Positions 9,585 through 19,587 of a stretch of 64,000 bases of DNA are shown one piece after another. Each line of letters starts with the position of its first letter. The stretch's first letter is position 1. The notes beneath the pieces were generated by a model. It searched no databases. It saw nothing but the letters and a program-made list of their open reading frames with translations, and had not been told where the DNA came from. A program made the position numbers and the translations under genes. The stretch is taken from NCBI RefSeq assembly GCF_900182915.1, contig NZ_FXUG01000004.1:371498-435497 (forward strand). The letters run 5' to 3'. This stretch comes from Neorhodopirellula lusitana. GTDB lineage: Bacteria > Planctomycetota > Planctomycetia > Pirellulales > Pirellulaceae.

Positions 9585-10031
9585 AACGACTCACCACAAT
9601 GGAAACGCAAACGGCCACAAGCGCACACATTATATCAACGCAGCTATTCACTGCAGCCATTACTTATCCCCACTCGCCATAAATCACAACCAAACGCAAC
9701 CACCGCGCACACATCGTATCAAAACCTGCAAACCACCGACAAGTTACTTGCCTGTCGCCCGGTACAATATGAGGAGCCAGCGACCACAGTCCGTTCAATG
9801 ATCAAGAGATTCCACAAAACAAAACGGCTGATGCATGACTTGCCGATTCAGGCTGGCTTGATGCCAAACGGGCTTAGTGAAAAATGCCATGGCGTGCAGA
9901 GGCGAAGTTCGGCGAGCGAGGTAGCAAGTGCATAGGGCATTCGCTGCAACTGCCTCAAAGAACTTAGCCTTGTATTCAAACCCGGCAGCCAACTGACCAT
10001 TCCGCAAACCGCCCCCTCAGCGAAATTATCT
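9585..10031. other. Divergent intergenic region between the araC-type gene and the deacetylase gene
   Basis: This 447-bp region is AT-richer than the flanking genes and has no credible ORF. It should hold the promoters for the leftward AraC regulator and the rightward deacetylase gene. No clear promoter pair or operator palindrome was made out by eye. Confidence 0.5.
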
Positions 10032-10823
10032 ATGGCCATGATTCCCGACCGCAAAGTAGCCCTGGCATTCATGGCTCATCCCGATGACGCTGAAATTGCA
10101 TGCGGGGGAACATTGATTCGGCTGATCCAAAACGGGTGGGAGGTTCACGTGGCGACCGTAACCGCGGGCGATTGTGGATCCATGACCGAGTCGCCTGAAG
10201 AGACCGCACGAATCCGATTCAACGAAGGCACGCAGGCAGCCAACCTGATCGGCGCGACCTACCACTGCCTCAATGAGCCAGATGGGCGATTGGTTTACGA
10301 CCGACAATCTCTTCAAAAATCGATCGAGCTACTTCGTCAAATCGCCCCCACTCTTGTGATCACCATGCCGTTGTCGGACTATCACGCCGACCATGAAATC
10401 ACCGGGCAACTGGGCCGCGCGGCCAGCTTTGTTTATGCCGCCCCGAACGCATCTGCCCATCCATTGGTACCTGGATCGACGGTCCCCTATCTGTACTACA
10501 GCGATGGCCACGGTGGCACCGACCGGATGGGCAACCCTATCACGCCGACCACCTGCATCGACATCACAGATCAACTCGATTTGAAAACACAGATGCTGGC
10601 ATGTCATGTCAGCCAACGCGACTGGCTTCGTCAGTACAACGGCATCGACGAATACCTAACCACCATGCAGCACTACAATGCTGAACGTGGTTCGCAATGC
10701 GGGGTCCCCGCCGCCGAAACGTTCGTGCAGCATCGCGGCCATGGCCACCCCGCCAACGACATCTTAGCGACACTCTTTCCCATCCAAGCCACCTCTTCAA
10801 CGACATCGATTGCAAACGCATGA
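10032..10823 (+). CDS. PIG-L/LmbE family zinc-dependent deacetylase
   Basis: A 263-residue protein. The N-terminal AHPDDAEIACGGTL motif gives the His and Asp-Asp metal site of the PIG-L/BshB/MshB fold, and SDYHADHEITG near residue 118 supplies the second metal ligands. The family removes acetyl groups from N-acetylglucosamine-type sugars. The stop overlaps the ATG of the next gene (ATGA), so it is coupled to a Gfo/Idh/MocA sugar oxidoreductase, which suggests degradation or processing of an amino sugar. The exact substrate cannot be read from the sequence. Confidence 0.92.
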   Translation: MAMIPDRKVALAFMAHPDDAEIACGGTLIRLIQNGWEVHVATVTAGDCGSMTESPEETARIRFNEGTQAANLIGATYHCLNEPDGRLVYDRQSLQKSIELLRQIAPTLVITMPLSDYHADHEITGQLGRAASFVYAAPNASAHPLVPGSTVPYLYYSDGHGGTDRMGNPITPTTCIDITDQLDLKTQMLACHVSQRDWLRQYNGIDEYLTTMQHYNAERGSQCGVPAAETFVQHRGHGHPANDILATLFPIQATSSTTSIANA

Positions 10824-11911
10824 CTCAAGAAACAAAAAACACTGTCAAGGTTCTGTGTGTTGGCGCAGGCAACATGGGACGTTCCCACGCGTTGGCCTAC
10901 CACAAAGAACCCAGCTTTGAAATCGTCGGTATCTGCACGCGATCCAAGGCATCCGCAGACACACTCAATGCGGAACTCGAGTCTAGCTATCCCCATTTCT
11001 CGGATTTCGAAGCCGCACTTCGCGATGCCAAGCCGGACGCCGTTTGCATCGCAAGCTATCCCGACACGCACGCCGAATTTGCGAAACTCGCACTCGAGGC
11101 CGGATGCCATCTGTTCGTCGAAAAACCCCTTGCCACGACCGTAGCCGATGCCGAGGAAATCGTGGCGCTCGCGAAAGCGAAACAACGCAAGGTCGTGATC
11201 GGCTACATCCTTCGCCACCATCCCAGCTGGGAAAAGTTCATTGAGCTTACCCAGGACCTAGGCAAACCCTTGGTGATGCGAATGAACCTGAATCAGCAAT
11301 CATCCGGTAGCAACTGGGAGACTCACAAAAACTTGATGTCTTCCATTTCACCAATCGTGGACTGCGGCGTTCACTACGTTGACGTGATGTGCCAAATGAC
11401 CCGCTCGCGGCCCGTTCGAGTCAGCGGCATCGGCGCCCGATTGTCCGACGAACTTCCGGCCGGAATGGTGAACTACGGGCAACTGCAGGTCACGTTTGAA
11501 GACGGATCGGTTGGATGGTACGAGGCTGGCTGGGGTCCGATGATGAGTGAAACCGCATTCTTTGTAAAAGACGTCGTGGGCCCCAAAGGCTGTGTCTCAA
11601 TCGTCGCAGACAAAGCATCCGACGATGGCAAGAGCGCCAGCGTCGATGCACACACTCAAACCGAAGCACTGAAGGTTCACCATTCCAAGTTGGACGAAAA
11701 GGGCGAATTCGTTAAGCAAGATGAAATGATTCATCTCGACGATGAACCCGACCACGACGAACTCTGTGCACGCGAGCAAGCTTACTTCCTTCGTGCGATG
11801 ACCGACGACATTGACCTGACCGAACACCTCGACGATGCCGTCAACTCGATGAGGATCGTGTTGGCTGCCGACGAATCGTTCCGTACCGGCAAAACGATCG
11901 AGCTGACCTAA
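10820..11911 (+). CDS. Gfo/Idh/MocA family oxidoreductase (cytoplasmic)
   Basis: A 363-residue NAD(P)-dependent dehydrogenase. The N-terminal Rossmann motif VGAGNMGRSHALAYHKE and the LFVEKPLATTVADAEEIV segment (the EKP lysine lies near the active site) define the family; a substrate domain follows. The ATG at 10820 overlaps the deacetylase stop. An in-frame extension back to 10697 lies inside the deacetylase gene and does not look like protein. No signal peptide is seen. The probable substrate is a sugar or inositol released or deacetylated by the coupled upstream enzyme, which is inference. Confidence 0.93.
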   Translation: MTQETKNTVKVLCVGAGNMGRSHALAYHKEPSFEIVGICTRSKASADTLNAELESSYPHFSDFEAALRDAKPDAVCIASYPDTHAEFAKLALEAGCHLFVEKPLATTVADAEEIVALAKAKQRKVVIGYILRHHPSWEKFIELTQDLGKPLVMRMNLNQQSSGSNWETHKNLMSSISPIVDCGVHYVDVMCQMTRSRPVRVSGIGARLSDELPAGMVNYGQLQVTFEDGSVGWYEAGWGPMMSETAFFVKDVVGPKGCVSIVADKASDDGKSASVDAHTQTEALKVHHSKLDEKGEFVKQDEMIHLDDEPDHDELCAREQAYFLRAMTDDIDLTEHLDDAVNSMRIVLAADESFRTGKTIELT

Positions 11912-12019
11912 ATCCATTCTGCGAACTTACTCCTGCTCGGCGGGCCCAAACCCGCTCGATCGCCGACTCCTTTTTCGCTTGTTTTCACCCCACCTCGCTT
12001 TCCCCGGAAAACACACGTT

Positions 12020-13351
12020 ATGAATTCCAACCAAGTCGACCGTCCTTGTGAATCCCGTCGAAACTTCCTCCGGTCGCAACTGACCGCATCGGCTGCCGTT
12101 GCGACGGGCGTCGTGGGTGTTCACTCACAAACACAAGCTGCCTCGTCCACCACCGACAGTTCGCCGAATGAGACCCTGCGTATCGGCTTGGTAGGTTGCG
12201 GAGGCCGGGGAACCGGCGCCGTCAAAGACTCTCTTTCAATCAATAAGAACGTCAAGCTGGTCGCGATGGCCGATCTCGATGCGGAAAACTGTGCTCGCTC
12301 ACGAAAAGTCTTAGCGACTCGATTTGGCGATAGCATTGATGTCGCAGATGACAAAATGCACATTGGGTTGGAATCGTACAAGAAAGTGTTGGATGATCCA
12401 GACATTGACATTGTCCTGCTGACGACGACACCAGTATTCCGCCCCTTCCACGTTACCGAAGCGGTTGAAGCTGGAAAGCACGTCTTTGCGGAAAAACCTG
12501 TTTGCATCGACCCTGCCGGCTACCGAATTTGTCTCGACACACATCAAAAAGCGATCAACCAAAACACCGCCATCGTGACCGGCACGCAGTACCGTCGGCA
12601 AACCAACTACATTGGCGCTATCGAAAAATTGCGTGAAGGTGCGATCGGGAAGGTGACCAGCGCCACGTCTCGTTACTGTGCTTCAGGGATTTGGTACCGC
12701 AACCGTACTGAAGGAATGACCGACCTGGAGTATCAGCTTCGAAACTGGATGCACTTCGTATGGCTGTCGGGTGATCAAATTGTTGAACAGTCCGTCCATA
12801 ACATCGATTTGATGAATTGGTTGATGGACGCGGTGCCGGAGTCCGCTTTCGGTTCGGGTGGTCGCTTCACGCGGCCTGAAGACAGCGAGATGTGGGACAG
12901 CATGTCGGTCGACTATCACTATCCGGGCGGCCGTTTCATCTCATTCAAGTGTCGTCAATGGCCAGGCTCAACGGGCGAAAACAGCACCGTCATTCATGGC
13001 TCCGATGCGAACATGGTGATTTGGGGTGGTAGCCGAGGCTCCCAGATTCTCGATCACGATGGCAAAGAAATCTGGAGCATGGACGGCAGTATCGCCGACG
13101 CCTACAAGCAAGAGCACAAAGAGCTGGTTGATTCCATCCGTGCGGACAAACCCATCGTGGAGCTCAAACAAACCGCCGACAGTTCACTGACCGCGGCGAT
13201 GGGACGCATGTCCGCCTACACCGGCAAGAGAGTCACGTGGGACTTCGTGACAGAGAAGTCCACGCTGGACCTGTACCCCGAAAACTTGACGATGGACACG
13301 GTAGTCAAAAGTCCCGGCTTCGCAGTCCCCGGAAAGACCAAGTTGATCTAA
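12020..13351 (+). CDS. Tat-exported Gfo/Idh/MocA family oxidoreductase
   Basis: A 443-residue protein with an N-terminal twin-arginine signal, SRRNFLRSQLTASAAVATG, followed by the Rossmann motif VGCGGRGTGAVKDSL and FAEKPVCIDPAG. Tat-exported Gfo/Idh/MocA proteins are heavily expanded in planctomycetes and carry their nicotinamide cofactor across the membrane in folded form. It is 108 bp downstream of the cytoplasmic paralogue on the same strand and may be co-transcribed. The substrate is unknown. The start is fixed by the position of the Tat signal. Confidence 0.94.
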   Translation: MNSNQVDRPCESRRNFLRSQLTASAAVATGVVGVHSQTQAASSTTDSSPNETLRIGLVGCGGRGTGAVKDSLSINKNVKLVAMADLDAENCARSRKVLATRFGDSIDVADDKMHIGLESYKKVLDDPDIDIVLLTTTPVFRPFHVTEAVEAGKHVFAEKPVCIDPAGYRICLDTHQKAINQNTAIVTGTQYRRQTNYIGAIEKLREGAIGKVTSATSRYCASGIWYRNRTEGMTDLEYQLRNWMHFVWLSGDQIVEQSVHNIDLMNWLMDAVPESAFGSGGRFTRPEDSEMWDSMSVDYHYPGGRFISFKCRQWPGSTGENSTVIHGSDANMVIWGGSRGSQILDHDGKEIWSMDGSIADAYKQEHKELVDSIRADKPIVELKQTADSSLTAAMGRMSAYTGKRVTWDFVTEKSTLDLYPENLTMDTVVKSPGFAVPGKTKLI

Positions 13352-13491
13352 GAGAACGGCAAGCAAGTGGACGCCGTCGATCCAGCAATGCAGAACAGTT
13401 GCCACAACGGTTTTACATCACGATCGACTCCGTCCACTCGAGGAATTCTCTCTCGACGCGTTGCAGTGACGCGTCTGGATGCGCCGCCTCA

Positions 13492-14460
13492 TTAGTTGCG
13501 GTATTTCTGGTGGCATCGTTTACATGATTCCGACAGAACCTGAAAATGCCGCGAGACTTGATCGAGGTTTTGAACACGCAAGGCGTCTTCCAGTTGACCG
13601 GCCGCTATTTCGGATTCCATCAGCCAACGCTGGAATTCACTCGAGCGGCCAGCTGCTAAGTTTCTTACCGACTCACGCAGCGATTCCTTCAACAGCAACG
13701 CTTGCTGAGCAGGCACCAAATCAGGGTGATCCGGTGGCGTGGCCCACCCCGATTCACGGCAACGCTTCAAATTATCGTAGGCACGATCCGTGTTAGCCAT
13801 CGCGGCAGGAAACGTCTGCACCTGGGCGACTTCGCTCAAAGTAGGAAGTTCAACGCCATGATCTGGAATTCGATAGTTCGCCACATCTCGCCACAGCCCG
13901 GCGTAGTCTTTACTCGTCCCGGCTCGCTCCAGAATCCGCAACGCGGCTTCACCATCCACTTCCCCTGACGCGATACAAACGACTGCCGCAGCGGCGGGTC
14001 CTCGGTGACGCCCGTGATGGCAGTGGACATACACCGGCCCCGTAACCTCGCGTGCCAATCGAGCGAACGTGAGCCCGGCGTTCTGATCGATACCGTCGTA
14101 ACCAATCGGAATGTGGACGTAACGCAGCCCATACTTGCCAGCCAGTTCAGTGTCCGGCACCGCCCCGTCGACGCTCACGATTGTCTTCACACCGAGCTTA
14201 GCGAGACTCGCGAAAGCTCGTTCAGAATGCGGCTCCGCCCCGGTAAAGATCCGATCTGAAACCTGCAACAGGTTATCAAGGTCAGGAAACTCGCTCTGAT
14301 TCGGCCCGCTCAAAACAAGAGCTTCAGTCGCTCCCGTCTCAGCCGACGGTGACAGCGGACTCTTTCCGGTTGGCTCGGAAGCAAAAATGGCGATTGCAGG
14401 GACCGACAACATCAACATCGCTGAAACACAGGCACCGAAGTACTCTTTCAAGGCAGTCAT
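13492..14460 (-). CDS. Secreted tyrosine phosphatase-like domain fused to a C-terminal c-type haem site
   Basis: A 322-residue protein from ATG 14460. A signal peptide covers the first ~27 residues (hydrophobic core VSAMLMLSVPAIAIFA). A phosphatase-like domain carries HCHHGRHR, a full Cys-x5-Arg loop with Cys147 and Arg153. The chain ends with CKRCHQKYRN, a CxxCH site followed by Tyr-Arg as in cytochrome c'/c556 four-helix proteins, preceded by ~100 helical residues. So the protein looks like a periplasmic phosphatase joined to a haem domain. The frame is open further upstream, but those starts run into the neighbouring gene. It is downstream of, and co-directional with, the DHPS-like gene. 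Confidence 0.85.
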   Translation of the reverse strand: MTALKEYFGACVSAMLMLSVPAIAIFASEPTGKSPLSPSAETGATEALVLSGPNQSEFPDLDNLLQVSDRIFTGAEPHSERAFASLAKLGVKTIVSVDGAVPDTELAGKYGLRYVHIPIGYDGIDQNAGLTFARLAREVTGPVYVHCHHGRHRGPAAAAVVCIASGEVDGEAALRILERAGTSKDYAGLWRDVANYRIPDHGVELPTLSEVAQVQTFPAAMANTDRAYDNLKRCRESGWATPPDHPDLVPAQQALLLKESLRESVRNLAAGRSSEFQRWLMESEIAAGQLEDALRVQNLDQVSRHFQVLSESCKRCHQKYRN

Positions 14461-14567
14461 GCAATTGGTTCCCATGCAACTCGGTTCAAAAGCGGCAACA
14501 GACCGCAATAGCATCATGGTAACGAAGCTCAACGCGTCGCAAAAGCGCAACACACTTCCAACGAACC

Positions 14568-16088
14568 CTACTTCTTTTGCTTTCTCGCCTTTCCCTCGTT
14601 CCCATGCCGGCTTTTCCGAGCCAGTCGGTGCAGGTCTTCGGACTGAGTCAGGTGCCCCCATTTCAGCGCTTGATCCTGATCATACTGCTTACCCAATTGC
14701 ATCGCCGTTGTTGCCTTGGCCATTTCGTAGCCCAGATAAAAAGCATGCGATGCATCCACGTTGTCTGACTGCGGAAGCCGTAACAACTCGTCCAGAATCG
14801 CAAACGGATCATTTCCTTGAAGGTGCACACCAGCGCTGATCAAGTGAATCACGCCGTCCTGCGCGATGATACGATAATTATTGTCGCGAACTCCCGCAGC
14901 CAAAGCTTCAATCGCCTCGGCCGCAAAGGGTCGCAACTTGGGGTCTCGCAACATCACCAATTCTTCGGAAAGGCGTTTGGGAGGCACGCCCTCCGCCAGA
15001 CTGTGGTGAACTAAACGACGAGCAACCTCGCACTCTTTCACGCTGGAACTGGCCCAATTGATCACTTGGGTCGTCAAGACGCTGTGAATACTGAACTCTT
15101 CACACAACGCCAACAAGACCATGTTGACTCCTGCTGAATCGACATCGGTCAACTCGGTAAGGTTCCCGATCCCCATCATCATTGCATGCTCAGGATACCT
15201 CCGGCGCACTTCAGTGTAACGAAGCAAGCTCGCACCAAAACCGAAACCGATCGGCTCCAGGATGGGGTCCAAGCGCATAGGCACTTGATTGCGTTCCAGC
15301 AACGCGACAGTTTCATCAAGACTTTTCAAGTCGTCAGGCACGTCCGGAATTGCAACCACCTCGCACCCCCAATCCGCTGCCAGATTTCGGTTCGATTCGT
15401 TGACCGAAAGCACCAACGATGCCCCGGCGTCCACGGCCTTTTCGACTTCCCATGAATCGAAGGTGTCAATACTGACACGATGGCCAAACTGAACAAGAGC
15501 GGCGGTGTAATCGCCGATCGCTTCGCAACGCCTGGCTGGGTCGCACCCCAAATCAATCCGATCGGCACCGTCATTCCGGAGTCGTTCAGCGAGTGCAACG
15601 ACATCTTCGATCGACATGCGTGGCGCGTGATTGATTTCAGCAATGATCTCGATCGAGTGCTTTGTCAAATCGGGTTTGCTGGTCCGACCGCTCAGCCAGG
15701 CACCGATATCGCGACAATCATTGGGGCCGCACAAAATCTTGTCGGAAGAAAGGTTGGCAGCCTGAGCAATCCTTGTCCGCCAAGAAACCACATCGGAGCC
15801 GGAACCGCTGGGGTCTTCAATCGACGACTGGCAATATCCCGGCAGGACAACGTGGGACACTCCCGCGGGAACTTCCAGATGCCGCAACAACCACTTCGGC
15901 GTGATCAAGGCCGCGACTGTGATCGGCATCACCTGGACAGAATACGAAAACCCGTCTCGTCGAGAAGCCTGTTCCACCTGCGTTCGCAGCGCCACCTCAG
16001 CCAGTCGCCCAGTGACAAAATGCAGGTGCGTCTGGGGCGTGATCGCAGGCGCGGTTTGAGATTCGCTATCGGGTGCTGATGAGGCCAT
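14568..16088 (-). CDS. Dihydropteroate-synthase-related protein (DUF6513 type)
   Basis: A 506-residue protein in two parts. The N-terminal ~130 residues (starting around LHFVTGRLAEVALR) match the domain that precedes the pterin-binding barrel in the DHPS-like proteins of methanogens, methylotrophs and planctomycetes. A TIM-barrel follows with DGADRIDLGCDP and a later GIGNLTELTDVDSAGVN. These proteins are linked by gene context to tetrahydromethanopterin-dependent one-carbon metabolism; direct function is not established here. No other H4MPT gene lies in this window. It sits 32 bp after the stop of the large secreted protein gene on the same strand. Confidence 0.8.
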   Translation of the reverse strand: MASSAPDSESQTAPAITPQTHLHFVTGRLAEVALRTQVEQASRRDGFSYSVQVMPITVAALITPKWLLRHLEVPAGVSHVVLPGYCQSSIEDPSGSGSDVVSWRTRIAQAANLSSDKILCGPNDCRDIGAWLSGRTSKPDLTKHSIEIIAEINHAPRMSIEDVVALAERLRNDGADRIDLGCDPARRCEAIGDYTAALVQFGHRVSIDTFDSWEVEKAVDAGASLVLSVNESNRNLAADWGCEVVAIPDVPDDLKSLDETVALLERNQVPMRLDPILEPIGFGFGASLLRYTEVRRRYPEHAMMMGIGNLTELTDVDSAGVNMVLLALCEEFSIHSVLTTQVINWASSSVKECEVARRLVHHSLAEGVPPKRLSEELVMLRDPKLRPFAAEAIEALAAGVRDNNYRIIAQDGVIHLISAGVHLQGNDPFAILDELLRLPQSDNVDASHAFYLGYEMAKATTAMQLGKQYDQDQALKWGHLTQSEDLHRLARKSRHGNEGKARKQKK

Positions 16089-16120
16089 GCAAACAGTGTC
16101 GCCGGATCAACAACGGTTGG

Positions 16121-19100
16121 CTAGCTGAGCAAACCGAAATCGTTATCTTCAAAAGCCAAGTCAGTCAGTTCAGGCAATGAACGCTCTTCGGCATCCGCAC
16201 CTTCATCTTCAACAAGCACCGCATCCGCATCCACTTCGGGAAGCGACGATTCCGAGGCGACGACCTTCATCGTTTTCGATACGTCAGCACTACGAGAGCG
16301 TTGCGTTATCGCACTACGGCTTGATGCAACCGGTGTGCTAATATCTGGCCCAGGGACGACTCGCTGATCCGCGCCCGCGTCATCCGCTGGATCGCTCTCA
16401 GTGATCGGTTCACCGGCTGGGACCAAGTCGCCGTCGACAACCGGCTCGCCTTCAGGCTCACCTTCTTCAGGAACCTGTTCCGAGCCCACTGTGCCTGTGC
16501 TGCCGCCGTCCGAGTTCAGTTCATTGATCACCAACAATGCGTCCAACGCCGAAATTTCTCCGTCAGCGTTGACGTCATAACCATAGTTCGGATTCCCGAA
16601 TCCGATCGGGCCAGGTCCGTATTGATTCAGGTAGTTGATGATTGCCAATGCATCTTCGGGGGTCGCGTAGCCGTTGCCATTCACGTCTTCGGGGTATTCA
16701 TCGTTGTGATAGGAAACATCGTTTTCCAAAACCGCGATCGTGAACGCTTCGGTGGTCGATTCGCCACCTTGGCCTGGCGTGGCGGTAATCTCAATCGTGA
16801 TTTCAGTCACGACGTTGGGAGTCTTTGTCAACTCGACACCCTCAGCCAATTTCAGCGTCGATCCAACAAACACGAAACTGTCGTTGTTGCTGGTTAACGT
16901 GTGACCGTTGCTACCAGGATTCCCAGCAATGGTGAGTCGGCCAACCCGACCGCCGGGCTCTTTTTCAAATACGGTTGCATTGTCCAACGCCAATCCAACG
17001 GGCTTTTCCGGAACATCCAGAACCGTCAGGACGATCGTCTTGGTGAATGAATCATCCTTGAAAGCCGCCGTCACCTCGACGGAAACGATTCCGTTTTCTT
17101 CCGCCTCTCGATCCAGCGAAACACCATCCGCCAGTTTCAGATCGCCGAACTCAATGACAAATCGCTCGTCATCGGTCGTAACAAGATGGAAATCGTTATG
17201 GTCTTCATCCACGATTGTTAGCGATGCGATTGTCTCGCCAGGACGATTTTCCAAGACCGTGGAGGTACCCGGCAAGATGTCGGTGACCGGATCATCAGCA
17301 TCATCGACAGTGATCGAAGCGCTGTATTCCTGCGAAGTGTCCGTGTCGTGATCGATCACGGTAATCGTCAGCGGGATCGCTGCGGCCGGAAGCGATTCGT
17401 AGTCCAGCTTGTCCGGTCCAACGAAAACAACATTCCCATTGATGACTTGGAACGCAGGATTGTCGATATTAATTTCGTGATCGTTAACGAGGTCTACATC
17501 AATGACATTGATCACCCCAATGACCTGGTTAACCAAAATGTTTTCAGGCACCGGTGCAATCGCCACGGACACACCGGTCGGATCGTCCGGCGTACCAACG
17601 ACTTGAACAGACACAACGGATTCCGACGAATCCCGTCCGTCCGTCACCATCACAGTGAACTCCGTAACACCTTCAAAATCAGTCGGCGGGACATACGTCA
17701 CACTACCATCCGGATTGATATCCAAGGTGCCAACGGCAACCTCACCCACGGGCAAGGCGACAAACCGATCACCCTGATCATCGCTGGCACCCACTAACAA
17801 ACCAGGTGCCGGTACATGCAGCGGGGATTCTTCCAGTGTTGAAAGTGAAGGAACCGTCAGGTGAGCCGGTGCTGTGTTCGCACCGATCATTCGCAAGCCA
17901 AAGGTCAACGCGGGCGAAACGTCTTCGCCGTCAACCGTGACGCGTTGGGATCCCGCCTTGCGAAGATTCACCTGCGTCAAGCCAGCGGATCCCGCCACGA
18001 CAATCGAGCCCAGTCGGGAATCCAAAGCAATCGAAGCGACGTCGCCCACCGCAGCAAGATCAATCGCGAGGTCCGCAACCAGCACTCCGGTCTCCGCATC
18101 CCGCACTTGCAAACCAGAATCTTCCAGCAGCGCCGTCGTCGGCGAGCCAGTGACAACCAATCCGCGAGCAGCATCAATATCGACCGCGCCGCCTGTGTCC
18201 GCGATCGTGTACAAGCTGGCAAAGTTTCCGTCGACGTCCAACACCGTCAAATCGTGTTGACCACGAACGATCAACAGACTGGCCTCATCACTGAACGCAA
18301 CGACTTCCAAAGCACCTGCAACGTAAATGGGATCCGACGAAACCATCGACGCGTTCGTGTTGCTCCAAATGGACAGCGCCAACGCCGATTCCGTACCGCC
18401 ATTGCCATCGTCGATCTGCGAAACATGGCTGATGATCGAGCGAGTCGGCCCATCAGTCGCTCGCGGCGTCGTGTCGGAGGTCACTTGCGAGTCGCTGGAT
18501 ACCAGCACGGATGTCGCTACCAGCGATTGCCCACTGACAGACCACACTTCGGCATTGCCGCCTGATGGATTCGCGACAACGATGCCGGTACCGGTGTCAT
18601 CGACAGCCGCGGAAGTGATCGCGGGCCCGAGATCCGAATCAACAAACGGCGTGACTGTTTCAAGCGAGTCGCTAACCAACCAGGCTCGGTGACCTGACGC
18701 GGTATCACTGAACGCGACTAAATTGCCATCGGAAGTCCGCGACAGCGAGATAATTTCGGCCCCCAAATCCAGCGGCGTTCCCACGACGCCATCATGCCCC
18801 ACCGTTTGCAACGTCGTGCCGACCGCGAACACCGCCGGAGCGGTTCGTTGCGTGGGCAGGTCGCGATCAATCAAGAACGGCGAAAGTGTGTGGGTGATGT
18901 CCGCGTACTCGACGACCTCGTGGTTCAACTCGGCTTGGGTGATCGTCGTTTCGAACTGGCTGCTTGTTCCATTGAACACGCGAACGGAGTACTCGCCATC
19001 GCCGAGTCCATCGATCGAAAACTGACCGTTCGCGTCGGTCAGCGCGTAACGCTCGGACGCATTTAATTCGCCGTCGTGGTTCTGATCCAGGTAAACCAAC

Positions 19101-19312
19101 CGTCCGGCCAGACCCTCTTCCAAGGCTTCCCGTTGTGTCGAATCGTTGAGATCTTCAAAGACAGCACCGGTGACCGCGGCCAAAACTCGACGATCGTCCA
19201 ACACTTGAATTCTCAGCGAACGCCGAACCCCCACGCGTCTAGCGAGGCGGTCGCTTCGCCGCGTCCGACGTGAAGATCGAGCCATACCGGCAAATTCCCA
19301 AAGTGATAACAA
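16121..19312 (-). CDS. Large secreted protein with cadherin-like repeats and a dockerin domain
   Basis: A 1063-residue protein. The N-terminus is Arg-rich and contains LRIQVLDDRRVLAAVTG, the kind of export motif seen at the start of very large planctomycete surface proteins. A SdrD-B/carboxypeptidase-like module (GRLVYLDQNHDGELNASERY), a beta-propeller-like region (residues ~140-450), then cadherin-type repeats (~480-870) follow. Near residue 885 two EF-hand-like dockerin repeats appear: DVNGNGYATPEDALAIINYL and DVNADGEISALDALLVINEL. The last ~100 residues are acidic and low in complexity. ATG 19285 (MARSSRRTRR) is an equally likely start. It is probably a cell-surface adhesion or matrix protein. 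Confidence 0.88.
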   Translation of the reverse strand: MLSLWEFAGMARSSRRTRRSDRLARRVGVRRSLRIQVLDDRRVLAAVTGAVFEDLNDSTQREALEEGLAGRLVYLDQNHDGELNASERYALTDANGQFSIDGLGDGEYSVRVFNGTSSQFETTITQAELNHEVVEYADITHTLSPFLIDRDLPTQRTAPAVFAVGTTLQTVGHDGVVGTPLDLGAEIISLSRTSDGNLVAFSDTASGHRAWLVSDSLETVTPFVDSDLGPAITSAAVDDTGTGIVVANPSGGNAEVWSVSGQSLVATSVLVSSDSQVTSDTTPRATDGPTRSIISHVSQIDDGNGGTESALALSIWSNTNASMVSSDPIYVAGALEVVAFSDEASLLIVRGQHDLTVLDVDGNFASLYTIADTGGAVDIDAARGLVVTGSPTTALLEDSGLQVRDAETGVLVADLAIDLAAVGDVASIALDSRLGSIVVAGSAGLTQVNLRKAGSQRVTVDGEDVSPALTFGLRMIGANTAPAHLTVPSLSTLEESPLHVPAPGLLVGASDDQGDRFVALPVGEVAVGTLDINPDGSVTYVPPTDFEGVTEFTVMVTDGRDSSESVVSVQVVGTPDDPTGVSVAIAPVPENILVNQVIGVINVIDVDLVNDHEINIDNPAFQVINGNVVFVGPDKLDYESLPAAAIPLTITVIDHDTDTSQEYSASITVDDADDPVTDILPGTSTVLENRPGETIASLTIVDEDHNDFHLVTTDDERFVIEFGDLKLADGVSLDREAEENGIVSVEVTAAFKDDSFTKTIVLTVLDVPEKPVGLALDNATVFEKEPGGRVGRLTIAGNPGSNGHTLTSNNDSFVFVGSTLKLAEGVELTKTPNVVTEITIEITATPGQGGESTTEAFTIAVLENDVSYHNDEYPEDVNGNGYATPEDALAIINYLNQYGPGPIGFGNPNYGYDVNADGEISALDALLVINELNSDGGSTGTVGSEQVPEEGEPEGEPVVDGDLVPAGEPITESDPADDAGADQRVVPGPDISTPVASSRSAITQRSRSADVSKTMKVVASESSLPEVDADAVLVEDEGADAEERSLPELTDLAFEDNDFGLLS

Positions 19313-19587
19313 ATGAACAAAACGGCGAAGTAGTCAGCGAGCGGCCGCTAAAAATCTGCTTGCAAAACACAGTTTCGACGTAACCGTCGACGTCATCAAG
19401 GGGCGAAAAGTTCCCCGGAAGTTGCCGAACTGACGAAAACACTTCCAGGAAAAACGCCCTATTGGACGGCAACCTCGCTTATTATAGACGCGTCAGCGGC
19501 GGAGTAATCGCGCAATCCGTTCCAAAGCCGGCCCGAATTCCATCGTTTTTTGACTTTTCCGATTGCCTGTCGCCCGATATTCCCCTG

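Noticed and set aside
17348..18565. ORFs of 149 and 234 residues antisense to the dockerin gene
   Set aside because: Composition is rich in Arg, Asn and His with no motif; the minus-strand frame has clear domains.
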